Source: Rhizobium sp. | GTDB taxonomy: Bacteria; Pseudomonadota; Alphaproteobacteria; Rhizobiales; Rhizobiaceae | Reading direction: 5' to 3' | DNA length: 64,000 nucleotides | NCBI GenBank assembly: GCA_028290545.1 | Contig: JAQGJP010000024.1 | Span: 1-64,000 of the forward strand | In this document: one piece after another, positions 1-9,231 of the stretch | How the letters are laid out: each line of letters opens with the position of its first letter | How positions within the stretch are numbered: position 1 is the stretch's first letter | Translations under genes and position numbers: made by a program | Notes under the pieces: model-generated | Told to the model about the DNA's origin: nothing | What the model saw: only the letters and a program-made list of their open reading frames with translations | Databases searched by the model: none

Positions 1-1391
1 TAATACCGTTCACTTAGTGATTTGCAGGCAAGGTTGACGATGCAGGATGGGGATTCGTTTCCATCCTGTTTTTGTTTACGATGTCGCGCACGATTGGTCA
101 TTCTGCCGATTTATCGGCTCTTTCGCATTCCATTGATCCGGACTGGATCGCTCAGGCGCTTGCCACGACAGGCAAGGCGAGCCTCCGCAAACGCAAGCTG
201 CCGGCTGAGCAGGTTGTCTGGCTTGTGATTGCACTGGCACTCTATCGTCATCAGTCGATCCCAGAGGTGGTGGCCCATCTTGATCTGGTCTTGCCCGATG
301 AGGTGAACCCGGACATTGCCAAGAGCGCCTTGACACAGGCACGCCAGCGCTTGGGCCAAGCGCCGCTGGCGCAGCTATTTGCCATGAGTTCATCGTGTTG
401 GGATGATCGTCACCAATCCGGGCGGGCATGGCGGGGTCTTGCCCGTTATGCCGTCGATGGCAGCACCTTGCGGACGTCTGACAGCCCCGAGAACCGGGCG
501 CATTTTGGAGCGCAGGCCTATGCATCGGGCGTTGTCGCAAGCTATCCGCAATTGCGGCTTCTGACACTCACCGCCCTTGCGACCCATCTGGTGCGTGATG
601 CGGTGTTTGGAGCCTATGGCAAGAACGAGATGCTCTATGCCAAGGGCCTGCTCGATCAGGTTCCGGACCATTCGCTGACCGTCTTCGACAAAGGCTTCCT
701 CAGCGCCAGCCTTCTGTTGCAGTTGCAGGCGAAGGGACATCAGCGTCACTGGCTGATCCCGGCCAAGGCCAACAGTACATGGCAGCGTCTGGATACCAAT
801 CCCACCGATTATCGGGTGCGTATGAAAGTCTCACCCCAGGCGCGGCAGGCAGAGCCGGGTTTGCCGGCCTTCTGGGAGATGAGGGCGATCGAGACGACCA
901 CCCGCCATGGCAAAAGACGCATATTGCTGACATCGCTCATGGACAGACAAGCCTATCCGGCAAGCGAAATCGTCCATCAATACCAAGAGCGATGGCGCAT
1001 CGAGACAAGTTACCGCGAACTCAAGCAGGATCTTCTCGGCAGCCAACTCACGCTGCGAAGCGGCACGCCGGAGACCGTCTACCAGGAGGTCTGGGGTGCC
1101 TTGCTGGCCTATAATCTGGTGCGGCTGGAAATGGCAGAGGTCGCTGGCGAAGCCTGCGTCGAGCCAACCCGACTAAGCTTCACAGCAGCCCTGCATTACC
1201 TGCGTCACGAATGGGGATGGATGGCCATCGAAGCGCCCGCCAAAATCCCCACTCACCTCGTCAGATTGAGGAACAGATTGGCAGACCTGCTGCTCCCACA
1301 AAAACGGGGGCGATCATGCCCCCGTGTCGTCAAAAAACTCCCAGCCAGATATCCAACAAGGGCTGTAAGCAAACCTAAGTGAACGGTATTA
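1..1391 (+). mobile_element. Complete IS4-family insertion sequence
   Basis: A 17-bp perfect terminal inverted repeat is visible: TAATACCGTTCACTTAG at 1-17 and its reverse complement at 1375-1391. One transposase gene fills the element and its TGA stop (1380-1382) lies inside the right repeat. The 1391-bp length and gene layout agree with E. coli IS4 (about 1.4 kb). IS4 elements usually make 10-13 bp target duplications, but the left flank is outside the window, so this cannot be checked. The right flank begins GGGCATCGTCGG. Confidence 0.93.
81..1382 (+). CDS. IS4-family transposase (DDE)
   Basis: This is the DDE transposase of the flanking insertion sequence, 433 residues from the ATG at 81; a TTG at 72 would add three residues. 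The catalytic acidic residues lie in the contexts YAVDGS (about residue 126), VFDKGF (about 203) and WRIET (about 308). The IS4 signature Y-x2-R-x3-E-x6-K is present exactly in the stretch beginning YQERWRIE. The N-terminal part carries the IS4-type helical region (LRKRKLP). Overall organisation matches E. coli IS4 transposase (442 residues), including the C-terminal RVVK...YPT stretch. No frameshift or internal stop is seen, so the element may be active. Confidence 0.93.
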   Translation: MSRTIGHSADLSALSHSIDPDWIAQALATTGKASLRKRKLPAEQVVWLVIALALYRHQSIPEVVAHLDLVLPDEVNPDIAKSALTQARQRLGQAPLAQLFAMSSSCWDDRHQSGRAWRGLARYAVDGSTLRTSDSPENRAHFGAQAYASGVVASYPQLRLLTLTALATHLVRDAVFGAYGKNEMLYAKGLLDQVPDHSLTVFDKGFLSASLLLQLQAKGHQRHWLIPAKANSTWQRLDTNPTDYRVRMKVSPQARQAEPGLPAFWEMRAIETTTRHGKRRILLTSLMDRQAYPASEIVHQYQERWRIETSYRELKQDLLGSQLTLRSGTPETVYQEVWGALLAYNLVRLEMAEVAGEACVEPTRLSFTAALHYLRHEWGWMAIEAPAKIPTHLVRLRNRLADLLLPQKRGRSCPRVVKKLPARYPTRAVSKPK

Positions 1392-1429
1392 GGGCATCGT
1401 CGGGGGTTTTTTGTTGCCGGGATTCCGGA

Positions 1430-2986
1430 TTATTCGGAAACGATTTTGACCTTGTCGCCAACGGACACGGTGCCGCCGATCGGCATGCCGTTGAGCAGCC
1501 GAAACAGTTCCAGCTTGCGATCGGTACCAAGCATCCGGTCGGACAACGTCTGCACCGTATCGCCCTTTTCGACTGAGACGACGCGGATGCGCAACGGCTT
1601 GAGATTGCTGATTTCCGATGGCGACAGCCGCCGGAACGTCGACCGCAGCTTGGTCGCGGTCGCCTGCAGTCCTGCCGCATCGCCTTTCGGCACGGCGGTC
1701 AGGAAACGGTAGATCTTCACGCCGTTGCGAATGACGGTGACATCGAAATCCCAGCGGTCGGCTGAGGCGCGCGCGGTCGCCGCCGGCATGCCGTTGACGA
1801 AAGCCGAGCGGATCGTCTCCGGCATCAGGCCCGTCACCCAGCCGCTGGCGACATAATCGGTGAGGCTGCCACCGGATTTGTCATCGACAAGATCGAAGCG
1901 GACCGCGATTTCGCCAGGCCCCGTCGCCATGACGGCTTCGGCCTTGTTATCGATCCTGAAACTCGGAGGAACCTCGAAACGGATACCGAGATTGGCATGC
2001 AGGAACGTTTCGCCGCGGACATAGCCTTCCTGCGGGCTGTCGCCGTAAAGCAGGCCATCAATGCCCGCGAGGAAATAATCGCGACCCTTGTCACCCGCCT
2101 GGCCCTCGATACCGAATGCGCGTGCATGCCGGCGCGCCAGATCGACGCGTTGCGGCGTGCTCGGATGGCTGGAAAGGAAGTCCAGCCCGTGATCGGAATT
2201 GGGATCGACCGCGTTGAACCGCGCATAGGCGCCCATGGCATCCAGGAAACGCGCCGCGGCGTAGGGATCATAGCCGGCTTCGCCGAGCATACGCACGCCG
2301 ATCAGGTCGGCCTGCAGCTCCTGGTTCCGCGAGAAAGCAGCGAGCCGGAGCTTGGAGCGGGCAAGCGCCTGCTTGCCCGCAAGTTCGGAAGAAAGCACCT
2401 CGGTCACCACACGACTGGCGATGACTTCCGCTTCCTCGCGCTGTTGCCGCTCGATACCGTGATTGGCCGTGACATGCGCCATTTCGTGGCTAAGAACGGC
2501 CGCGACCTCCGAAGCATCGGTGGCCAGCGCCAGCAGTCCACGGGTCACGTAGACATAGCCGCCCGGCAGCGCGAAAGCATTGATCGCCGGCGAATTGAGA
2601 ATGGTGATCCGATAGGACTGCGCCGGGTTTTCAGAGACAATCGTCAACGCACCTGTGATACGCGCGACCAACTGCTCGGTCTTAACATCCTTGTACTCGC
2701 CACCGTAGGACGCAACGATGCGTGGATGCTCGCGGGCACCCATCTCTGCGCGGGGATCGTTCTTCTGCACCTCGTCGACGATCTGCGGCGTCTGCGAAGG
2801 CGCGACATCCGGTTCGTAGCTTTGCTCAAGGATGGATTGGCAACCGGCCAGGATCAGCGCCGTGAAAAGAACCGGTAGACCCTTTGCGAATGTACGGCCA
2901 CGGCTTCGCCCCTGCCCGAAGGCCATCGGAGAAAAAAAACTTCCGCTTGCTTTTGTGCTCTCGACGGTCAGAGCCCTGTCCTTCAT
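1430..2986 (-). CDS. M48-family metalloprotease lipoprotein with LysM-like C-terminus
   Basis: Predicted zinc metallopeptidase of the BepA/LoiP type acting in the periplasm, where relatives degrade or help assemble outer-membrane proteins. A hydrophobic segment ending LILAGC places a lipobox cysteine at about residue 49. It follows an unusually long basic N-terminus, so the true start could lie further in, but AAAGGG sits just before the chosen ATG. The zinc motif HEMAH is at about 167-171, with the third ligand in NQELQAD (about 221-227). Residues about 460-518 (VEKGDTVQTLS...LLNGM...VGDKVKIV) resemble LysM and may bind peptidoglycan. Its 3' end is only 38 bp from the insertion sequence. Confidence 0.88.
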   Translation of the reverse strand: MKDRALTVESTKASGSFFSPMAFGQGRSRGRTFAKGLPVLFTALILAGCQSILEQSYEPDVAPSQTPQIVDEVQKNDPRAEMGAREHPRIVASYGGEYKDVKTEQLVARITGALTIVSENPAQSYRITILNSPAINAFALPGGYVYVTRGLLALATDASEVAAVLSHEMAHVTANHGIERQQREEAEVIASRVVTEVLSSELAGKQALARSKLRLAAFSRNQELQADLIGVRMLGEAGYDPYAAARFLDAMGAYARFNAVDPNSDHGLDFLSSHPSTPQRVDLARRHARAFGIEGQAGDKGRDYFLAGIDGLLYGDSPQEGYVRGETFLHANLGIRFEVPPSFRIDNKAEAVMATGPGEIAVRFDLVDDKSGGSLTDYVASGWVTGLMPETIRSAFVNGMPAATARASADRWDFDVTVIRNGVKIYRFLTAVPKGDAAGLQATATKLRSTFRRLSPSEISNLKPLRIRVVSVEKGDTVQTLSDRMLGTDRKLELFRLLNGMPIGGTVSVGDKVKIVSE

Positions 2987-3117
2987 ATGCCCTTTGCATC
3001 CCTGGCGGGAATGGGCGCACCTTTATCCGATTTCCTGTCTTATTGCATAGCACAAAGTGCGGAAACTCGGATCACAAAGTCTTAAACAAATTGGTCGATT
3101 TTGAGGCTCCAGCTGCC

Positions 3118-3801
3118 TTATTCCGATAATCCGAGGAATTCCTGCCATTCAACGATTCCACCGGTGAAAACGTTCCGGCCATCGCGAATTTCGACAACGC
3201 GATCGGCCAACCGTCCAACTTCGCGTCCGTCATGCGAGATCATCAGCACCATCATCGCATTGTCCTGCTGCAGGGTTCTCAACAGCTCGCCCATGTCGAT
3301 CCGAAGCGCTTCGTCCAGGCTCGCGAACACCTCGTCGAGCAACAGGAACGGCCGTTTGCGCACCAATGCACGCGCAAAGGCCACCCTCTGCCGCTCGCCA
3401 CCGGAAAGCTGTTGCGTCATGCGCTGCTCAAATCCGCCGAGACCGACATTTTCCAGCGCCTCGGAAATACGGTTCATATCGGTCCTTGCCAAAGTCAGGG
3501 ATGGCGAAATGCCGAGTGCGACATTGGTGGAGACATCGAGATGAGCAAAGAGATTGTGGTCCTGGAAAATCGTGGTGATCGGCCGCTTGCCGGGCGCAAG
3601 AGCCGCAACATCGACGCCATCCATGACGATGCGGCCGCTTATCGGCGTCTCGAAACCGGCGATCAGATGAAAGAGTGTCGATTTACCGGCGCCCGACGGG
3701 CCTGATATCGCGACGATGCCGGGGCCTTCGAGCGACAGTTCATAGTGAAAATCGCGCTCTCCCAGACGCGTTCCGACGGATTGCAGCAAGAGTTCGGGCA
3801 T
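3118..3801 (-). CDS. thiQ: Thiamine ABC transporter ATPase ThiQ
   Basis: ATP-hydrolysing subunit of the ThiBPQ importer for thiamine and thiamine pyrophosphate, 227 residues. Walker A GPSGAGKST is near residue 35, the ABC signature LSGGERQR near 132, and Walker B LLLDEVFASLD near 152, with a switch histidine in SHDGRE. It is the last gene of the thiBPQ operon: its ATG overlaps the thiP stop codon as TAATG, which favours translational coupling. The riboswitch upstream of thiB should control the whole operon. Assignment to thiamine rather than another substrate rests on that riboswitch and on thiB/thiP. Confidence 0.93.
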   Translation of the reverse strand: MPELLLQSVGTRLGERDFHYELSLEGPGIVAISGPSGAGKSTLFHLIAGFETPISGRIVMDGVDVAALAPGKRPITTIFQDHNLFAHLDVSTNVALGISPSLTLARTDMNRISEALENVGLGGFEQRMTQQLSGGERQRVAFARALVRKRPFLLLDEVFASLDEALRIDMGELLRTLQQDNAMMVLMISHDGREVGRLADRVVEIRDGRNVFTGGIVEWQEFLGLSE

Positions 3802-5387
3802 TATGAAGTTTCTCCTCCGCGGCGATCGGACCGTACCGCCGGCAGCATCAGGATCAGGCAGATCACGCCGAGAATCAGCGCCAGTCCAGCGGCATCGGTC
3901 GAACGATAGCTGCCGAGTTTGGCATAAAGCAGCGAGGGCAGGGTGATAAAATTCTCGCTGCCGAACAGCGCGATCGCCCCCATATCGCCGAGCGACAACG
4001 CCATGGCAAAACTGAGCGCGGTCAGCAGCGGCGAGTGGAGGACCGGCCAGTCGACCAACCGCAATCGGCTCAGCCCGGTGATATCGAGACTGTCGGCAAG
4101 CCGGCCGGTGCGCAAAAGATGCGTCTTCAACTCCGGCGCGATGACGCGGGCGGTGAACGGCATCGCCATCAGCATGTTGATGATCACCACGATCGGGATC
4201 GCCGCATTGGTCTCGATCCCAGTTCTCAGGAGCAGGACGAACCAGCCGGAACCGAGCGCCAGCGGCGGCACCAGCAACATGAATTCCGGCAGCCGGAACA
4301 GGGCCGAAATTCCCCTCTCGCCAATTGCCAGTCGCGCCCGCACCATGAAAAAGGTCAGCAGTACGGCCAGCAGTCCCGCCGAAATCGCGATCAGCACGCT
4401 GGTGACCAGCGCCTGCAGGAACAGCGGGTCGGCAACCAGGTGGACCAGATCGGCCTTCAGACCGCTCACGAGAATGGCGATCATCGGTGCGCCGACGAAT
4501 GTGAGAAATAAAGCAAGCCAGAGGCTATCGCAGATTTTTGAAAGCCGGCTCCGGCCATCGACGCGGAACGGCTTGCCCTGCACAGCGCTGCGATCCTGTT
4601 CCGGGTCCGGAAACAGCCGCAGGAGCACGAACACCAGGATGGTGATCGCCAGCTGCAGGGCGCTGAGCACCAGCGCCCGAGGCGGATCGTACTCGAATTT
4701 CAGAGCCTGATAGATCGCCACTTCCAGCGTCGAGGTCCGCGGCCCGCCGCCGAGCGTCAGAATGATGGTGAAACTGGTGACGCAGAGCATGAAGATCAGT
4801 CCGGCAATACCGGGTATGACCCGCAGCAGCGCCGGCCATTCGATGAACCGGAAGAGGGCGAGGCGATTGAAATCCAGCCCGGCCGCCAGCCGCCAGTCGC
4901 CGCGCGGCACATGATCGAGCGCCTTGACCATAAGCCTTGTGGCCAAGGGAAGGTTGAAGAACACATGGCCAATGAGAATCCCGGTCAGACCATAGATCGA
5001 GACAACCTCCTGCACACCGGCCAGCCGAAGGATATCGTTGACCAGGCCCTGCCGGCCCCAAATCTCGACAATGCCGAACACTGCGGGCAGCACCGGCAGG
5101 CCGAGCGGCAGCAGCATCAGGCCGAGGACCAGGGAACGGCCGGGAAAATCAGCCCGCCGCGCAATCGCCAGCGCCACGGGCAGCGCAAACACCACGGACA
5201 GTATGGTCGAGGCGAGCGCCTGGGCGATGGTGAACAACGTCACGCGCGAGATATAGGAGAGCGGCGGCCAGGAATCTTGCCAGCCACCGCTCAAAAGCAA
5301 CATGGCAACTGCAATCGCGACAAACAGCAGGATCGCCCCGAGACTGAAGGCGCCGGGGACGAACCAGATTCTGCTGTCGCGATCCAC
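3801..5387 (-). CDS. thiP: Thiamine ABC transporter permease ThiP
   Basis: Inner-membrane permease of the thiamine importer, 528 residues, in the usual fused form. Two BPD_transp_1 domains follow each other (about residues 50-260 and 320-520), each with several transmembrane helices. The EAA-type loops can be recognised in DWRLAAGLDFNRLALFR and in ADSLDITGLSRLRL. The start is GTG at 5387, 21 bp after the thiB stop, and no ATG lies between in frame. The 3' end overlaps thiQ by one base (TAATG). Confidence 0.93.
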   Translation of the reverse strand: MDRDSRIWFVPGAFSLGAILLFVAIAVAMLLLSGGWQDSWPPLSYISRVTLFTIAQALASTILSVVFALPVALAIARRADFPGRSLVLGLMLLPLGLPVLPAVFGIVEIWGRQGLVNDILRLAGVQEVVSIYGLTGILIGHVFFNLPLATRLMVKALDHVPRGDWRLAAGLDFNRLALFRFIEWPALLRVIPGIAGLIFMLCVTSFTIILTLGGGPRTSTLEVAIYQALKFEYDPPRALVLSALQLAITILVFVLLRLFPDPEQDRSAVQGKPFRVDGRSRLSKICDSLWLALFLTFVGAPMIAILVSGLKADLVHLVADPLFLQALVTSVLIAISAGLLAVLLTFFMVRARLAIGERGISALFRLPEFMLLVPPLALGSGWFVLLLRTGIETNAAIPIVVIINMLMAMPFTARVIAPELKTHLLRTGRLADSLDITGLSRLRLVDWPVLHSPLLTALSFAMALSLGDMGAIALFGSENFITLPSLLYAKLGSYRSTDAAGLALILGVICLILMLPAVRSDRRGGETS

Positions 5388-5408
5388 CGCCCGAATCCGG
5401 CTAATGAA

Positions 5409-6416
5409 CTAGTTCATACTCATCGCTGCCAGCCATTCGTCGATCCAGGCGTTGCGATTTTTCGCAACGTCCGCAGGCGAAACCGTCAGCGTGATCTTTG
5501 GATGGACCAGCTTGTCGAACACCGGATTGAGCGGCGTCGAGGTCGCGGCCACCGGCATCATCCAGTTGTTCTCGGGAATGATATCCTGGAAGGCGGGGCT
5601 CACCATGAATTTCAGGAAGTCCCGCGCCAGATCCTGGTTTTCGGTCTTGGTCATCGCCGCGACTTCGATCTGGATCGGGTGTCCCTCGCTGAATTCCGCC
5701 GCCTGGTAACGATCCACCTTTTCGGCGATCATGTGATAGGCCGGCGATGTCGTATAGGAGAGCACCATCTGCGCCTCGCCCTTGGTGAACAGGCCATAGG
5801 CCTCCGACCAGCCGGGCGTCACGGTCAGGATGCGCTTCCTGAGCTTGGTCCAGGCTTCCGGCGCCTTGTCGCCATAGACCGATTTCACCCAGAGCAGCAT
5901 GCCGAGGCCTGGCGTCGAGGTGCGCGGATCCTCGATCACCAGCTTCTCGTTCGGATCGCCATCGACCAGTTCCCGCAAGCTGCTGGGCGGATTCTTGACG
6001 GCTTGCGTGTCGTAGACAATGGCGAAATGCCCGTAGTCATAGGGCACGAAATAGGGATCGCTGAAATTGCCGGGCACCGTCACGCCGGACGTGTCGATGC
6101 CATGCTCGGCAAGCAGGCCGGTCGCCTTGGCTTCCTCGATCAGATTGTTGTCGAGGCCCAGCACGATATCGGCCTTGGTCGCCCCGCCTTCCATCTTCAG
6201 CCGCGTCAGCAGCGCCACGCCATCGCCGAGCGCGACATAGTTGACCTGGCAATTGCAGGTCTTCTCGAAGGCGGCCTTGACCTTTGGCCCCGGACCCCAT
6301 TCGGAGGTGAAGCTCTCATAGGTATAGACGGTCAGCGTCTTCTCGGCGGCCTCAGCCGGCGCAAGGACTGAAAGGGCTGCAATCGCAGCCAAGGACCATA
6401 GATGAATATTGCGCAT
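5409..6416 (-). CDS. thiB: Thiamine-binding periplasmic protein ThiB
   Basis: Extracytoplasmic solute-binding protein that delivers thiamine to ThiPQ, 335 residues. A Sec signal peptide is visible ([19 protein letters not shown], cleavage near PAEA-AEKTL). The mature protein starts LTVYTYESF, as in other ThiB proteins, and contains the family stretch [12 protein letters not shown]. Two cysteines lie close together in KTCNCQVN (about residues 52-54). First gene of the operon, with the leader carrying a TPP riboswitch just upstream. Confidence 0.94.
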   Translation of the reverse strand: MRNIHLWSLAAIAALSVLAPAEAAEKTLTVYTYESFTSEWGPGPKVKAAFEKTCNCQVNYVALGDGVALLTRLKMEGGATKADIVLGLDNNLIEEAKATGLLAEHGIDTSGVTVPGNFSDPYFVPYDYGHFAIVYDTQAVKNPPSSLRELVDGDPNEKLVIEDPRTSTPGLGMLLWVKSVYGDKAPEAWTKLRKRILTVTPGWSEAYGLFTKGEAQMVLSYTTSPAYHMIAEKVDRYQAAEFSEGHPIQIEVAAMTKTENQDLARDFLKFMVSPAFQDIIPENNWMMPVAATSTPLNPVFDKLVHPKITLTVSPADVAKNRNAWIDEWLAAMSMN

Positions 6417-6470
6417 CAGCGCCTCCTTGTTTCACAAAAAAACGGGAATAGGGCGCTGAAGTGCGTGCCG

Positions 6471-6570
6471 TCTAATCCCTCCGCCGGTATGAGCCGGATC
6501 AGGTTCCTCGGGTTAGTGCGCGAACACCTCTCAGCCAGAGACCGTTGCCGGTCTGAGGCACCCCGTTAGA
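6471..6570 (-). promoter_or_regulatory. TPP riboswitch (THI element)
   Basis: Read on the minus strand, the leader contains the hallmark conserved blocks of a TPP aptamer: GGCTGAGAGG, then ACCCGAGGAACCTGATC, then TACCGGCGGAGGGA. The closing P1 helix can be drawn between TCTAA (6566-6570) and TTAGA (6471-6475). It lies about 55 bp before thiB, so it should repress the thiamine transporter when thiamine pyrophosphate is plentiful. No clear T-run terminator follows it, which favours control of translation or a Rho-dependent mechanism; that last point is inference. Confidence 0.96.
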
Positions 6571-6579
6571 GCAAGGGGT

Positions 6580-6608
6580 TATTTAGACTTCTGTCATCCA
6601 ATTGACAA
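6580..6608 (-). promoter_or_regulatory. Likely promoter of thiBPQ
   Basis: On the minus strand TTGTCA (6603-6608) and TAAATA (6580-6585) are separated by exactly 17 bases. The predicted start site would be near 6573, which is where the riboswitch RNA should begin. The agreement with the 5' end of the aptamer is the main support. Confidence 0.6.
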
Positions 6609-6689
6609 GTGGAGCCAAAACGATCTCGACAAACGCGAAAATGCCGCTAGGTTCCTGTTTTGATAACTTGATAAAAAGGGAGGATTATC

Positions 6690-7805
6690 ATGAGCGTCAA
6701 CAACGCACCCCATCGTGCCGATCATGTCGGTTCGCTGCTGCGGCCGCCGGCGGTTCACGAAGCGCGTCACAAATTTTTCCACGACAAGTCGATTTCGAGA
6801 GAAGAGCTGACTGCGATCGAGGACGAGGCGATCATCGAACTCGTCAAGCTGCAGGAGAGCGTCGGGCTGAAGGTCGTGACCGACGGCGAGCAGCGCCGTT
6901 CCTTCTGGCATTATGATTTCATGGGCGGTCTCGATGGTTTCGACCTCGAGGAGCGCGAGGACGGCGTGCAGTTCCACGGCGTCAAGCTCCGGCCGATCTT
7001 TCCGGCGATCAACGGCAGGCTCGATTTCCCCGACGACCATCCGATGCTCGAGCATTTCAAATATCTCGCCAAACATACCAATGTGCAGCCGAAGATCTCG
7101 ATTCCGGGGCCGAGCTGCTGCCATTTCCGCACCGCCAAGGCCGACATCCACCCGAAGGAATATGCCGATCTCGACGTGCTGTTCGCCGATCTCGCCCGCA
7201 CCTATGCCAAGGCGGTGAAAGCCTTCTATGACGTCGGCTGCCGCTACCTGCAGATGGATGACATCTTCTTTGCCTATCTCTGCGATCCCAAGCACCGCGC
7301 CGCCAAGGCAGCCGAAGGCACCGATCCGGACTGGCTGATCGACCGCTATGCCTGGACCATGCATGAGGCGATCAAGGACCGTCCCGCCGACATGAAGATC
7401 GGCATGCATCTCTGCCGCGGCAATTTCAAATCCACCTGGGCGGCCGAGGGCGCCTATGATCCGGCAGCGGATGCCGTCTTCAACAAGACCGGCGTCGACA
7501 TCTACTTCATGGAATATGACAGCGAGCGCGCCGGCGGCCTGTCGCCGCTCCGCCTGCTGCCCAAGGGCAACAAGCGTGTCCACCCGGGCTTCATCACCAC
7601 CAAGGTGGGCGATCTGGAAAACATCGACGACCTCCGCCGCAAGTTCGACGAAGCGTCGAAATTTGCCGATCTCGACCAACTCGGCATCGCGCCGCAATGC
7701 GGCTTTTCTTCCACCGAAGAAGGCAACAACATCACCGCCGACGACCAGAAACGCAAGCTGGAACTGGTGGTCAAGACCGCCGAAGCCATCTGGGGCGAAG
7801 CGTAG
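6690..7805 (+). CDS. MetE-core (YxjG-like) methyltransferase
   Basis: Protein of 371 residues matching the C-terminal catalytic half of cobalamin-independent methionine synthase (MetE); full MetE is about 750 residues. The zinc site is complete: His and Cys in GMHLCRGN (about 238-242), Glu in FMEYDSER (about 271), Cys in PQCGFSS (about 334). N-terminal HVGSLLRP also fits the family. It probably transfers a methyl group to a thiol such as homocysteine, but without the N-terminal MetE domain the methyl donor is uncertain. GGGAGGA precedes the ATG. It diverges from the thiamine operon. Confidence 0.8.
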   Translation: MSVNNAPHRADHVGSLLRPPAVHEARHKFFHDKSISREELTAIEDEAIIELVKLQESVGLKVVTDGEQRRSFWHYDFMGGLDGFDLEEREDGVQFHGVKLRPIFPAINGRLDFPDDHPMLEHFKYLAKHTNVQPKISIPGPSCCHFRTAKADIHPKEYADLDVLFADLARTYAKAVKAFYDVGCRYLQMDDIFFAYLCDPKHRAAKAAEGTDPDWLIDRYAWTMHEAIKDRPADMKIGMHLCRGNFKSTWAAEGAYDPAADAVFNKTGVDIYFMEYDSERAGGLSPLRLLPKGNKRVHPGFITTKVGDLENIDDLRRKFDEASKFADLDQLGIAPQCGFSSTEEGNNITADDQKRKLELVVKTAEAIWGEA

Positions 7806-7885
7806 AGCGCCTGATTGCCGTGCCGCATCGAGTTCAATTCTGCGGCTGAAGGCGGTTCTGAAGCGAGACACCCTCTTCACGCGTC

Positions 7886-7953
7886 ATCCTCGGACTTGAC
7901 CCGAGGATCCAATGCCGATCACACTTTGGCTTGCGGATCCTCGGTCAAGCCCC
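7886..7953. repeat. REP-like intergenic palindromes
   Basis: The stretch ATCCTCGG-N7-CCGAGGAT (7886-7908) forms an 8-bp stem. A second copy of the same motif in inverted orientation (GGATCCTCGGTCAAGCCCC, 7935-7953) follows 26 bp later with one base missing. Palindromes of the type CCTCGGACTTGACCCGAGG recur in rhizobial intergenic regions. It lies between the MetE-like gene and leuB; the rest of the 283-bp gap shows no gene. Confidence 0.6.
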
Positions 7954-8088
7954 ACTGAGCCCTTGATCTGTAGAAACGCCTGCAGGCAAGGGACCGTACC
8001 GGAATTGCCGGCATCGGCTTGAAAACATGGTCTCCGAGGACTAAGGGAAGCGCCAGATTTCAACTCTCGAACTAGGGAAGTTTTGGCA

Positions 8089-9201
8089 ATGTCCGTACGC
8101 AAGCTTTTTCTGCTGCCCGGTGATGGCATCGGCAAGGAAACCATGGCTGAGGTCCGCAAGTTCATTGCGGCCATGAATGAAAAGTTCAATGCCGGGTTTG
8201 AGACCGAGGAAGGCCTGGTCGGCGGTTCGGCCTATGATGCGCATGGGGCTGCCATTTCCGAAGAAGACATGGAAAAGGCGCAAGCGGCGGATGCCGTGCT
8301 GTTCGGCGCCGTCGGCGGCCCCAAATGGGATAGCGTTCCCTATGACGTCCGCCCCGAGGCCGGCCTGCTGCGCCTGCGCAAGGATCTGGCGCTGTTTGCC
8401 AATCTTCGTCCGGCGATCTGCTACCCGGCGCTCGCCAACGCCTCCTCGCTCAAGCAGGAGATCGTCGAAGGCCTCGATATCCTCATCGTCCGCGAACTGA
8501 CCGGCGGCGTCTATTTCGGCTCGCCGAAGGAGATCATCGATCTTGGCAATGGCCAGAAGCGCGGCATCGACACGCAGGTCTACGACACGTTCGAGATCGA
8601 ACGCATTTCCGCCGTCGCCTTCGAACTTGCCCGGACCCGCAACAACAAGGTCTGCTCGATGGAAAAGCGCAACGTCATGAAGTCGGGCGTGCTGTGGAAC
8701 GAGGTGGTCACCGCCACCCACAAGGCCAGATATTCCGACGTCCAGCTCGACCATATGCTGGCCGACGCCGGCGGCATGCAACTCGTGCGCTGGCCCAAGC
8801 AGTTCGATGTCATCGTCACTGACAACCTGTTTGGCGACATGCTTTCCGATATCGCCTCGATGCTGACCGGCTCGCTCGGCATGCTGCCATCGGCCTCCCT
8901 CGGCGCCCCCGACCCGAAGACCGGCAAGCGCAAGGCGATGTACGAACCCGTCCACGGTTCGGCCCCGGACATTGCCGGCCAGGGCATCGCCAACCCGATC
9001 GCCATGATCGCCTCGTTCGCCATGTGCCTGCGTTATTCCTTCAATATGATCAAGGAAGCCGACACGCTGGAAAAGGCGATCGCCAATGTGCTCGACCAGG
9101 GCATTCGCACCGGCGACATCATGGCCGAAGGCGCCAGACAGGTGGGCACGACGGAAATGGGCGACGCGATCCTCGCCGAATTCCTCAAGCTTTCGGCTTG
9201 A
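8089..9201 (+). CDS. leuB: 3-isopropylmalate dehydrogenase LeuB
   Basis: Oxidises and decarboxylates (2R,3S)-3-isopropylmalate with NAD in leucine biosynthesis; 370 residues, normal length. The N-terminus reads [12 protein letters not shown]. Substrate and metal residues lie in [30 protein letters not shown] and the NAD-loop [14 protein letters not shown]. The ATG at 8089 is chosen because AGGGAAG (8074-8080) sits at the right distance; a TTG two codons upstream is unlikely. The gene stands alone, with a PAP2 phosphatase 30 bp downstream in the same direction. Confidence 0.96.
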   Translation: MSVRKLFLLPGDGIGKETMAEVRKFIAAMNEKFNAGFETEEGLVGGSAYDAHGAAISEEDMEKAQAADAVLFGAVGGPKWDSVPYDVRPEAGLLRLRKDLALFANLRPAICYPALANASSLKQEIVEGLDILIVRELTGGVYFGSPKEIIDLGNGQKRGIDTQVYDTFEIERISAVAFELARTRNNKVCSMEKRNVMKSGVLWNEVVTATHKARYSDVQLDHMLADAGGMQLVRWPKQFDVIVTDNLFGDMLSDIASMLTGSLGMLPSASLGAPDPKTGKRKAMYEPVHGSAPDIAGQGIANPIAMIASFAMCLRYSFNMIKEADTLEKAIANVLDQGIRTGDIMAEGARQVGTTEMGDAILAEFLKLSA

Positions 9202-9231
9202 ATCCTGGGGACGGAGGCGCATATTTTCTGA

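Noticed and set aside
4911..6371. 486-codon plus-strand frame opposite thiP/thiB
   Set aside because: His/Arg/Gln-rich shadow spanning two real genes of the thiamine operon.
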